DNA from: Chloroflexota bacterium
Lineage (GTDB): Bacteria; Chloroflexota; Anaerolineae; 4572-78; J111
DNA: 64,000 nucleotides
Assembly (NCBI GenBank): GCA_016860845.1
Contig: BOKF01000034.1
Span: 28,123-92,122 of the forward strand
Direction: 5' to 3'
The notes under the pieces are model-generated. The model made no database searches and was not told the DNA's origin. It saw only the letters and a list, made by a program, of their open reading frames with translations. The translations under genes were made by a program, and so were the position numbers. Numbering within the stretch: position 1 is the first letter of the stretch; every line of letters starts with the position of its first letter. Below, one piece after another: positions 8,159-15,925 of this stretch.

Positions 8159-9277
8159 TCAATGTGAAGCAGGTAACAAATAGTTTTCAACCAAATTCTT
8201 AACCGAATTTTTCGCTTGAAACAACTCTAAGTAGCGGCCGTAACCCGCTTCACCCATTTGTTTCGATTTATCCGGTTGAGACAGGAGTCGCAGAATAGCC
8301 TCGGCCAAGTGATCTGGGTTGCCGGCTTCAACCAGATAACCTGTTTCGCTATCCGTTACTGCTTCGGGAATGCCAGCCACTTGAGTGGCTACAATAGGTA
8401 GTTTCAAAGCCATTGCTTCCATAATGCTTAATGGTAAGCCCTCGCCAAAACGTGAAGACTGAACATAAATATCGGCGGCATTTAAGACCTGCCAACCATC
8501 ATCTCTAATACCGGCCCAATGAACCTTACCAGCCAGGCCAAGGTTAGCCGCTTGCGCTGGGAGAGGGGAGCGTTCCGGATCAACCCCCACGTGGATTAAG
8601 TGAGCTTGAGGGCAGTTGTGAACAACTTTGGCAAAAGCAGTCAACAGAATATCCAGGGCTTTGAATGGGGCATCAAAAGCGATACAAGCCAATACCGGGG
8701 CATGGGGGGGGATACCAAATTCCTGACGATAGTGTGTCCGAAGATGAAGCGAGGGTTCACGCGACCCTGACAACCCCAGGTAATGGGTGGACACGATTTT
8801 GGGATTAACCCCGGCATAGACCAAATTACGGGCGACCGCCTCAGAGACGGCCAGAATATGATCATACTGATTAAAAGCCAGTCGCCGGGGTGACTTATTC
8901 TTAAACTGGTAATTGAAGTGGATCATCGCTACGAGCTGGTTCGCCCCTAACAGCCGGGCAAGTTTGGGCGTAACAAACAATATATTTTTATTAACAAAAT
9001 GGGTCAGGACGATTCCTGGCCGCACCGCTGCAATTAAAGGGATCACGCGGCGGAGTGATTGGAATAAATTTACCTGGGTAGGTAACACCCTGATCTCAGT
9101 GTTAAAATCTTTTAAGTCCTGTAAATATGAGACGCTTTGAGGTAACGTTTCGTATTGTAACACTGAGCGATAACCCTTAGAAGCACATAAACTGGCAATT
9201 TCAACAAAATAATGCTCTAAAGCCCCATATTTAGTGCTGCGCATTCCGGTTAAATGAAGGATCGTTTTGTTTGACAT
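8159..9277 (-). CDS. Glycosyltransferase family 4 protein
   Basis: 372-residue GT-B enzyme. The N-terminal domain has HLTGMRSTKYGALEHY and the inter-domain HILAVSEAVARNLV. The C-terminal domain has VHWAGIRDDGWQVLNAADIYVQSSRFGEGLPLSIMEAMA, which contains the E-x7-E donor motif; the chain ends without a membrane segment. It transfers a sugar during EPS repeat assembly; donor unknown. The start ATG at 9277 has AGGGA upstream. It stands apart from both neighbours by intergenic stretches of 200-500 bases and carries its own copy of the repeated leader at 9320-9395, so it is probably transcribed separately. Confidence 0.9.
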   Translation of the reverse strand: MSNKTILHLTGMRSTKYGALEHYFVEIASLCASKGYRSVLQYETLPQSVSYLQDLKDFNTEIRVLPTQVNLFQSLRRVIPLIAAVRPGIVLTHFVNKNILFVTPKLARLLGANQLVAMIHFNYQFKNKSPRRLAFNQYDHILAVSEAVARNLVYAGVNPKIVSTHYLGLSGSREPSLHLRTHYRQEFGIPPHAPVLACIAFDAPFKALDILLTAFAKVVHNCPQAHLIHVGVDPERSPLPAQAANLGLAGKVHWAGIRDDGWQVLNAADIYVQSSRFGEGLPLSIMEAMALKLPIVATQVAGIPEAVTDSETGYLVEAGNPDHLAEAILRLLSQPDKSKQMGEAGYGRYLELFQAKNSVKNLVENYLLPASH

Positions 9278-9319
9278 AAATTTTTCCCTGTGTTTGACTC
9301 GCGTCCAATTGGGTTGACT

Positions 9320-9395
9320 TAAAGAGTTGTATCAATCTTATCACTAACGCTCTACTTAAGGTTAGTTTTAATTACCCTACACCTACCATACGTTT
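9320..9395 (-). repeat. Repeated leader element, copy 2
   Basis: Second copy of the element at 7936-8014, 43 bases upstream of the GT4 start codon. Differences are scattered substitutions and one missing base near the 3' end, where copy 1 encodes the start of a lipoprotein and this copy does not. Confidence 0.7.
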
Positions 9396-9539
9396 GATTT
9401 CTTTAGTACTCAAGGCCTACAATTGGGTCTTGTCATCAAACTGATTCTGTGTTAAGGTATATCCGTCTAAAAATTCTATAGGGTAAAACTAACCGTTTCT
9501 ACCCCCTTTCTTATAGAGGGGCGAAGCAAATAGTAAGGC

Positions 9540-9578
9540 CCGATTTACCACCTGATTGGAGGTAAATCGGTTTTTTTT
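9540..9578 (+). terminator. Rho-independent terminator hairpin, leader module 1
   Basis: CCGATTTACC (9540-9549) pairs perfectly with GGTAAATCGG (9561-9570) and is followed by eight T. The preceding sequence is shared with module 2. Confidence 0.8.
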
Positions 9579-9725
9579 GGCAAAAGGAGTTAAGTTCACA
9601 TAAAAATAAGAACCTGAGCTTATAAACAATAATATAAGGTTCATGTAGTAAAGCCAACTAAATATTATCCTAGCAGGCAAAGCTAAATACTCCTCATAGT
9701 TACAGGGATTGAAGTAAATAGCAAG

Positions 9726-9766
9726 GCCCGATTTTTCACTTCAAGAGTGAAAGGCGGGCTTTTTTT
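9726..9766 (+). terminator. Rho-independent terminator hairpin, leader module 2
   Basis: GCCCG/CGGGC outer stem and TTTCACT/AGTGAAA inner stem, then seven T ending at 9766, only 23 bases before the start codon of the beta-helix gene. Its position suggests attenuation of that gene rather than simple termination. Confidence 0.78.
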
Positions 9767-9789
9767 ATTGCGCAAAAAAGGACAAGATC

Positions 9790-11667
9790 ATGAAATTACG
9801 ACTCAAATTTCAAAAATCGTTTCTCCCCCTCTTTATCCTTTTAACCTTAGGGCTAATTGCAGCAACAACAATAGAGGCAGACAATAGTCCCTCAAATTCT
9901 CAAAAAACTGATACTAAAGACAGATTTCTTTTTGCCCAACAAGCGAGGCAAAGTAGGCTTTCCGAAGCCCCGGCAAGCACTGCTTACACCTATACCACTT
10001 TTTTACCACATGTTATATTTGATGGCTTACCCCCTTTGCTGGAAAATCAAGCCGTAAATCAACCGGGGGTAAATGCCATTACAATATCTCCCCTTCAGGA
10101 TAGCGCTTTCTCCGGCTTTATCTTTTTACCCATTATTTTTAAGGCAAAACCCTGCCATCACGTAATTGAGCGGAATGTGGGCATAGCCGATGCACGAACA
10201 AATTATGCAAACGTGAAGCCGGGTGAGACTGTCTGCATCAGAGCCGGCACAAGAAATAGATTGATGTTAAAAAACTTCAAGGGAACTGCTGACCAGCCGA
10301 TCACTTTTATTAACTTTGGTGGACAAGTTATCTTTAATCAAGCCTCCGATTTTGGGATCTATGTTAGAAACAGCCGCTTTATCCGTATTACAGGTACCGG
10401 CGCCCCTAACATTGCTTATGGCTTCAAGATTGAGGGCAATTTCTCGGCGGGTATGATGATTACTGATAAAAGTAGTAATTATGAGGTGGACCACATTGAA
10501 ATTGCTAACATAAAAAATGGTGACTATGGCAGTGGCATCCTGGCTCATACCCGCGCCACCTGCCCCGATGGCTCAACCAACAACTATGACTATGATGGCG
10601 ATGGCTCTATAGAAAACGACTTAAATGATGTGGTGAGCCGAACCAACTTTACCCAATTGAACTCTATCTTTCACCATAATTACATCCACAACACCTATAG
10701 CTCCGGCTTCTACCTGGGCAGTTCTTGGTATGTTCAAGGAGACCCTGTTTCCTGTGCTAATGGAGTTAATTCAGCCCCTGGTGTCCTGCTCAAAGGTGTC
10801 GAGATTTACAATAACATCGTTGAAGATACCGGAATGGATGGAATTCAGGTCGGATCAGCCGTTGAAAATTGTGACATTCATCATAACGAAGTATATCGGG
10901 ATAGTCGTATCGCTCAGCAGGGAGATGAAACCGGTATTATCGTCAATAAGGGCAGTGTCTGTAATGTCTACAATAACCTTATAAAGGATGGAGGGGGTGT
11001 TGGGATTTATGTACAGGGTAATGGCGGCAACAAAATCTACAATAATGTTATTATTAATGCCGGACAAAATAATAGTCCCAATATAGGCTATGGTATCAAA
11101 ATTACAACTGGCAGCAATATTGGCAACAGTATCTATGTTTTGAACAATACCATCATCAGACCCAAGGAAATTGGCATAAGTTATCAAAATCAAGTCGGGT
11201 CCAACAACCTTATCCAAAACAACATTATTGTCCAACCCGGCGGCGGTGATAAAGCTTATATTGCCTTAAATCAGCAAATCAAAATCATCAAGGTTTCCCA
11301 TAACTTAACTACTTATGATATGGCCGTAGTCAAATTTGTTAACCCCAACAGCGGCAATTACTCCTTGCGTTCCGATTCTCCGGCCATTGACGCCGGCTTA
11401 AACCTGAGCGCCTATGGCATTACAACAGATTACGAAGGGACTGCAAGACCACAGGGAGCCAATTTTGATTTAGGCGCTTATGAGTTTGTTTTAACTGCAC
11501 CCCCCTCTCCTACACCAACACCAACCGAAACACCAACCCCGCTGCCTCCCACGGCCACACCCGTACCAACCGATACCCCAACCCCTATCTCCCCTACAGA
11601 GACTCCTACACCCGTACCAACCGATACCCCAACCCCTGTCATCCCTACAGATACGCCTGTATCTTGA
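9790..11667 (+). CDS. Secreted right-handed parallel beta-helix protein with choice-of-anchor Q end and Pro/Thr-rich tail
   Basis: 625 residues. An N-terminal signal sequence (FLPLFILLTLGLIAATT) is followed by a linker holding two hydrophobic motifs, TTFLPHVIF and FIFLPIIFK. Residues of about 120-520 form beta-helix rungs rich in Asn ladders (KIYNNVII, YNNIVEDTGMDGIQVG, YNNLIKDGGGVGIYV), the fold of pectate-lyase-like and polysaccharide-modifying proteins. DYDGDGSIENDLND may bind calcium. Then comes a choice-of-anchor Q-type end (SPAIDAGLN, DYEGTARP, DLGAYEF) and a tail of about 50 residues of TPTPTETPTP-like repeats. AGGA lies 8 bases before the ATG. Probably a surface or extracellular EPS-modifying or structural protein; catalytic residues were not identified. 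Confidence 0.85.
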   Translation: MKLRLKFQKSFLPLFILLTLGLIAATTIEADNSPSNSQKTDTKDRFLFAQQARQSRLSEAPASTAYTYTTFLPHVIFDGLPPLLENQAVNQPGVNAITISPLQDSAFSGFIFLPIIFKAKPCHHVIERNVGIADARTNYANVKPGETVCIRAGTRNRLMLKNFKGTADQPITFINFGGQVIFNQASDFGIYVRNSRFIRITGTGAPNIAYGFKIEGNFSAGMMITDKSSNYEVDHIEIANIKNGDYGSGILAHTRATCPDGSTNNYDYDGDGSIENDLNDVVSRTNFTQLNSIFHHNYIHNTYSSGFYLGSSWYVQGDPVSCANGVNSAPGVLLKGVEIYNNIVEDTGMDGIQVGSAVENCDIHHNEVYRDSRIAQQGDETGIIVNKGSVCNVYNNLIKDGGGVGIYVQGNGGNKIYNNVIINAGQNNSPNIGYGIKITTGSNIGNSIYVLNNTIIRPKEIGISYQNQVGSNNLIQNNIIVQPGGGDKAYIALNQQIKIIKVSHNLTTYDMAVVKFVNPNSGNYSLRSDSPAIDAGLNLSAYGITTDYEGTARPQGANFDLGAYEFVLTAPPSPTPTPTETPTPLPPTATPVPTDTPTPISPTETPTPVPTDTPTPVIPTDTPVS

Positions 11668-11690
11668 TTAGTTCCACCTTAAAATTACTC

Positions 11691-11723
11691 CAGACTTCGA
11701 GTTTGTATAAAGCTCGGAGTCTG
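11691..11723. terminator. Hairpin between convergent genes
   Basis: CAGACTTCGAG pairs with CTCGGAGTCTG (one mismatch) around an 11-base loop, between the ends of the beta-helix and FG-GAP genes. The T-tract is weak on both sides. The outer CAGACT/AGTCTG arms resemble those of the REP palindromes near 39.1 and 39.8 kb. Confidence 0.55.
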
Positions 11724-11735
11724 TTGCTTTATGGT

Positions 11736-14141
11736 TTACTTCATGATCACGGGTAAATAGATTGCTGATGTCGAATCATTGCTAGTATTATCTATTACGG
11801 TAACAGTGATTTGACTTGAAACATTATCACTCCAGTCGGGGTCTACAACGCCCCCGGTCGGCGAAACAGTTGCTAAATTGGTAAGTGTACCACTATAGGC
11901 AGCGTTGGTTGTAACAACCAATTGTAGCTGAGACTGAGCGCCAGTAACAATCCCCGATACCATGCAGGTAACAGTTGCCGAGCCAAGCGTCCAATTACAG
12001 CCAACAGGGCCAGCAACGCCAGCCAAAGCAGCAGGATTGTTAAAGGTATCTACAACGGTGGCAGTCACTGGTGTTGTTGGCCCGTTATTAGTAATAGCAA
12101 TGGTATAGGTAATCTTTTCCCCAGCCACAACCTCACCCACGCCTGCCCGTGTTTTGGCGATGGTCAAATCACTTTCAAGAGATTGACTTTCTGTAAGATT
12201 TAAAATCTGATCCACCGGTATGTTGTGGAGTACCTGTACAATGCCGCTAGGCCAGGTAACGGTAATAGCGTTAGCTACGGTATAATCGTCCAGGCCAAAA
12301 TGGGCCAGCAAGCTGTTCTGGCATGGCCCCGACGTCCCGACGCCAACTTCTCTAGATTGGATTAGAGCACCCGTAGCAACTTGGATTTTAGCCCCAATCC
12401 CTAACCGATTACTGGTTGTGCCGATTAATTTAATTTCCAGCCAATGATTAGCATTACCACCATTCAAATAAAGTTTGTGCGGTCCGGCTAAAGGCCCCAC
12501 CGCCTCGGAGTTAGCCAGATACAAGTCCAGGAAACCATCGTTATTATAATCAGCCCAGGCGGAGCAGTTATCGTTGCCATAAACGGAGCCGGTTAAGCCG
12601 GTGGCGGCGGCAATATCGGTAAAGGTTCCGTTGTTATTATTCCGGTAGAGCCGGTTAGCTTCATCACCACTGTAGGTGTTGCCCATATTGGTTACATACA
12701 AATCCAGATCACCGTCATTGTCAATGTCAACCCAGTGGGCGTATTGTGAATTAGAGGCAGGATCGGTCATGAGTCCCCAAACCAGTTGGAAGGTGCCGTC
12801 ACCCCTGTTTCTATATAAAGCATTAGGATAGTTGTAGGTAAGGGGAGGCGGAATATCCAGTCCCAGCGAGATAACTTCGGTGAATTCGCCGGGGGTGGTG
12901 ATCACGCTAACCAAGTCGAAGCCGGCCACAGCCGGCCGGCTCCAGCGAATGTTCCAGGGACCGGTGGCGCTATCGCGCCAGATAAGGCTAATATCACCCA
13001 GGTTAGAGGCCGGAACGCCGATGTGTGAGGTAGTATTATCCAGAGTAAAGGGATTACTTGGAGGGGGTTGGTTGGCGCTGCCTATGGCTATTTCAGACAA
13101 ATTTTGCTTTCTATCCGTTTTCCATAAGTCGAAAGAGACCGTCGGGACAGTGCTGGTAAAAATAAGTCCCTCTGTCCCCGTAGAAGGCGGCGAAATGATG
13201 GCCGTAATTGTGTTTGTACTCCAAATCAGTTTATCTTGGATGGGGGAGTAGCCGCGGGTAAAATAAAGGTCCAGGTCGCCGTCATTGTCGTAGTCACCCC
13301 AGGCGGCTGAGGTAGGAAAATGGTTTCCAGTTAAACCGGCAGCAACCCTCGTTTCAACAAATGTGCCATTACCCTGGTTACGATAAAGCCGGTAGCCCGC
13401 CCCCCCGGCGCTGCCCAATTCAGTCATTATAAAATCGGTATAGCCGTCATTATTGTAGTCAGCCCAGGCCACCGACTCGATGCCGGTAGTCAGGGCTAGG
13501 CCTGCCTGTACAGCCACGTCTGTAAAAGGGCCACTTCCATTATTGCGATACAAAACTGAGGGTGCATCTACCTTGGCCGAGTTGGCCACAAACAGATCTA
13601 AATCCCCATCCCGGTTATAGTCAACCCAGGCCGGCTGCCGCCCCCGGCCCGGATCGTTTTTTATGCCCAGTGAACCGGCCTGTTCGGTAAAAGTACCGTT
13701 ACCGTTGTTAACATAAAAATCACTACCGTCCGTCGCCACCCCGGTAACCACATATAAATCGAGACGGCCATCATTGTTATAGTCTCCCCAGGCAGCGCCA
13801 TGCCAATCATCCGGGCCAGCCTTGAGGCCGGCTGCGGCGCGCATATCGGTAAAGCTGCCATTGCCGTTGTTACGGTACAGGTTAGGAGAGCTGAAATGAT
13901 TACCGGCATAGAGGTCTTGGCGCCCATCGCCATCATAATCACCCCAAACACCCCCCCACTGCGAAACAATCAGGCTTACCCCGGCCGAATCGGTCACATC
14001 TGTAAAAAAAACTGCTTCATTCTCGGCCAGTACAACGCCACTATCTCCCGTCCATTCACCTAATTTCAGGATGTGGCTTAAGATGAAGAGGGAGAAACCC
14101 AGTAAACATATTTTTAGCAAAAAGGAGTTTTTTCTATTCAT
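11736..14141 (-). CDS. Secreted FG-GAP/VCBS repeat protein with ASPIC/UnbV and DUF11 domains
   Basis: 801 residues with an N-terminal signal sequence (ICLLGFSLFILSHIL). Many FG-GAP/VCBS repeats with calcium-type loops, such as WGDYDGDGRQDLY, WADYNNDGYTDF and WVDIDNDGDLDLY, predict a beta-propeller. About 110 residues between repeats (near LIWSTNTITAI to ISLGLDIPPPL) are unlike the repeats. An ASPIC/UnbV segment follows (ITVTWPSGIVQVLHNIP), then a DUF11-type Ig-like domain (GEKITYTIAITNNGP). The chain ends in SAIYLPVIMK, a hydrophobic tail motif similar to those in the beta-helix protein. Probably a surface adhesion or glycan-binding protein. It follows the GT2 gene by 16 bases in the same orientation. 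Confidence 0.88.
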   Translation of the reverse strand: MNRKNSFLLKICLLGFSLFILSHILKLGEWTGDSGVVLAENEAVFFTDVTDSAGVSLIVSQWGGVWGDYDGDGRQDLYAGNHFSSPNLYRNNGNGSFTDMRAAAGLKAGPDDWHGAAWGDYNNDGRLDLYVVTGVATDGSDFYVNNGNGTFTEQAGSLGIKNDPGRGRQPAWVDYNRDGDLDLFVANSAKVDAPSVLYRNNGSGPFTDVAVQAGLALTTGIESVAWADYNNDGYTDFIMTELGSAGGAGYRLYRNQGNGTFVETRVAAGLTGNHFPTSAAWGDYDNDGDLDLYFTRGYSPIQDKLIWSTNTITAIISPPSTGTEGLIFTSTVPTVSFDLWKTDRKQNLSEIAIGSANQPPPSNPFTLDNTTSHIGVPASNLGDISLIWRDSATGPWNIRWSRPAVAGFDLVSVITTPGEFTEVISLGLDIPPPLTYNYPNALYRNRGDGTFQLVWGLMTDPASNSQYAHWVDIDNDGDLDLYVTNMGNTYSGDEANRLYRNNNNGTFTDIAAATGLTGSVYGNDNCSAWADYNNDGFLDLYLANSEAVGPLAGPHKLYLNGGNANHWLEIKLIGTTSNRLGIGAKIQVATGALIQSREVGVGTSGPCQNSLLAHFGLDDYTVANAITVTWPSGIVQVLHNIPVDQILNLTESQSLESDLTIAKTRAGVGEVVAGEKITYTIAITNNGPTTPVTATVVDTFNNPAALAGVAGPVGCNWTLGSATVTCMVSGIVTGAQSQLQLVVTTNAAYSGTLTNLATVSPTGGVVDPDWSDNVSSQITVTVIDNTSNDSTSAIYLPVIMK

Positions 14142-14157
14142 GGATGGATATTCTTTT

Positions 14158-15027
14158 TCATTTGTGGACCGGTTTTCCGGCCAGCAAACCCACTAATTGT
14201 CTCCACTGCGTCTGACGCACATAACGAATTACTACGGGATCTTCTAAATGATCTTGACCTCGCAGCCAGGCCAAAAAATAAGCGCTGATTAAAGCCAACC
14301 CTCCGATCAAGTAAGGCCGCCTGGCCATATACCGAACCCCACGAGCCACCAAAAATAGAGGATGATAGCCCATATAATACGCGCCATATCCCTGCTCAAT
14401 CCGGCTCTTCAACGAGCCGGTTGCAGCGCCGGTAACGCGATAATGATATACTTTTAACCGGAGAAAACTTTGCACTTTCCACCCCAGAGTCAGTGCTTTC
14501 CATTCATCTACGCCATCCCAGCCCAGCGCCGGAACCAGGCCACCAATAGCCTCAAAACAAGCGCGCCGATACACCTTAGTCGGCCCGCGGACGTGATCTG
14601 TGGATGAAGCCCGCACCCAATTTTTTCCATCGAGCCTTTCGTGCACTCCTCCCCCGGCAATGCCCAATTTGGGATTGGCAGCAAACTCCTGCAACAAAGA
14701 CTCAAAGTAGATTGGCTCAAAAGATAAATCTCCATCCAATTTCACAATACAATCAAAATCCTGGCAAGTCAGTGCAGCAAAGCCATCATAAAAGGCCTCG
14801 ACCACTCCTTTACCCCGCTGCCGGCTGCCTCGATCTGATCTATTAATTAACTTGATCCAGGACTGTCCGGCGGCGTGCCGGGCGACAATCTCGGCGGTGG
14901 CATCAGTTGAACCATCGTTAACAATGATCCACTCTGTGGCCTTAATTGTTTGCTGAATCATCGAACTAATTGTTTGTTCGATAAATTCGGCCTCGTTTCT
15001 AACGGGGGTAATAACGACATACTTCAT
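14158..15027 (-). CDS. Glycosyltransferase family 2 protein
   Basis: 289-residue GT-A inverting glycosyltransferase. It opens with VVITPVRNEAEFIEQTI and WIIVNDGSTDAT for nucleotide binding; the metal-binding D-x-D is in VKLDGDLSF. A hydrophobic segment near residue 240 (LIGGLALISAYFLAWL) suggests membrane association. The start ATG overlaps the stop of the upstream sulfotransferase by 4 bases (ATGA), so the two are translationally coupled. It contributes a sugar to the EPS; specificity unknown. Confidence 0.9.
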   Translation of the reverse strand: MKYVVITPVRNEAEFIEQTISSMIQQTIKATEWIIVNDGSTDATAEIVARHAAGQSWIKLINRSDRGSRQRGKGVVEAFYDGFAALTCQDFDCIVKLDGDLSFEPIYFESLLQEFAANPKLGIAGGGVHERLDGKNWVRASSTDHVRGPTKVYRRACFEAIGGLVPALGWDGVDEWKALTLGWKVQSFLRLKVYHYRVTGAATGSLKSRIEQGYGAYYMGYHPLFLVARGVRYMARRPYLIGGLALISAYFLAWLRGQDHLEDPVVIRYVRQTQWRQLVGLLAGKPVHK

Positions 15028-15908
15028 GGCTTTGATGACTCATACCAAATTGAAAGATCTCGCCCCAGCAGATCTTCAAGCTGTTTTATATCCGGCAGAT
15101 AGTAACTGAGAAGTTCCTGGCGGATAGCCGGATCCAAGCGTTCAAAGTTTTTCTGTTTTGGCCCCCATTCAAAGGCCACCTTCTCAAAAACACGACGCCC
15201 AGTCGAAAAAAGGGGATCACGCCACCGGGCCGGCAGCAAATTCTTCTGCATGGCACGCAGTAACAGGCGGCGTGTTTTGAGCTTGAGCTGCCAGGCCTGG
15301 CGATTTAACACGGTAATATCTCGTGCGCCTCGATTAACTTTGGTGTCTAAAAGGCTGGGTTCAAATTCTGGATTTAAGCCCAGAAACTCCAGACAATCGG
15401 AGACGGCCTTACGACTATCTTTAAAGATTTCCTCATAGATGAGTAAAAATAAAATTTCACAGGGAAACCGTTTAAAGTAGCGGCTTAGATGAGTGTTATA
15501 ACAACCAGTGCTACGAATGGTGAATTGATCACTCTCACGAAAGAAGGTGTAAAAATCGGTTTTCGGAGGAATCTTCCCCTGCCGGGCATAATGCCAGAAA
15601 GCTGAATAGGCTCGATCCACCGGATGGCGCAGACTAACTATCATCTTTATATTGCCTAATGTCGCTTGAATTCTGGCAGGCGCATCAGGATGATTAAGAT
15701 AATTAGGGGTAGCTTCACCAATGGCTTTTTGGCCCGACCAATCATCGAAGAAGCTTTCATACCAGGCCAGACCTCTTTCAAAGTGGGCGTTGAAAAAGTA
15801 TATCTCCTTCACCTTGACCATAAACACATCCGGGTGCTCACCCAAGCAGCCTGCCAGCCAAGAGGTAGCCGATTTTTCCGCGCCGATAATCATGAAATTA
15901 GGTAACAT
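15024..15908 (-). CDS. PAPS-dependent carbohydrate sulfotransferase
   Basis: 294 residues of the heparan-sulfate/Stf-type sulfotransferase fold, which moves sulfate from PAPS to a sugar hydroxyl or amine. The 5'-phosphosulfate loop is at residues of about 7-20 (IGAEKSATSWLAGCL) and the 3'-phosphate motif is VSLRHPVDRAYSAFWHY. Length is typical. It sits between an asparagine-synthase-like gene and a GT2 inside the EPS cluster, strong context for sulfation of that glycan. PAPS would come from the cysD-cysNC/sat-cysC operon at 36-41.7 kb. No signal peptide, so it acts in the cytoplasm on a lipid-linked or nucleotide-linked sugar. Confidence 0.9.
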   Translation of the reverse strand: MLPNFMIIGAEKSATSWLAGCLGEHPDVFMVKVKEIYFFNAHFERGLAWYESFFDDWSGQKAIGEATPNYLNHPDAPARIQATLGNIKMIVSLRHPVDRAYSAFWHYARQGKIPPKTDFYTFFRESDQFTIRSTGCYNTHLSRYFKRFPCEILFLLIYEEIFKDSRKAVSDCLEFLGLNPEFEPSLLDTKVNRGARDITVLNRQAWQLKLKTRRLLLRAMQKNLLPARWRDPLFSTGRRVFEKVAFEWGPKQKNFERLDPAIRQELLSYYLPDIKQLEDLLGRDLSIWYESSKP

Positions 15909-15925
15909 TCATCCTCACCACCCAA

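Larger units (their letters stand above)
9278..9789. other. Divergent intergenic region with leader repeat and two hairpin modules
   Basis: Half a kilobase between the minus-strand GT4 and the plus-strand beta-helix gene. It holds the second leader repeat (9320-9395), then two plus-strand modules that each contain GAAGyAAATAGyAAGGCCCGATTT (y = C or T) running into a terminator hairpin (9540-9578 and 9726-9766). A 63-codon minus-strand reading frame at 9489-9680 overlaps the first hairpin and has no recognisable features, so I do not call it a gene. Confidence 0.7.

Noticed and set aside
9489..9680. 63-codon minus-strand open frame
   Set aside because: It overlaps a terminator hairpin, has no ribosome binding site and no known similarity.
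9500..9766. c-di-GMP riboswitch
   Set aside because: The GNRA tetraloop/receptor and the GACGCAAAGCC core of known c-di-GMP-I aptamers are not present.
11691..11723. REP element of the 39-kb family
   Set aside because: Only the outer six bases match; the inner stem differs and the location fits a terminator.
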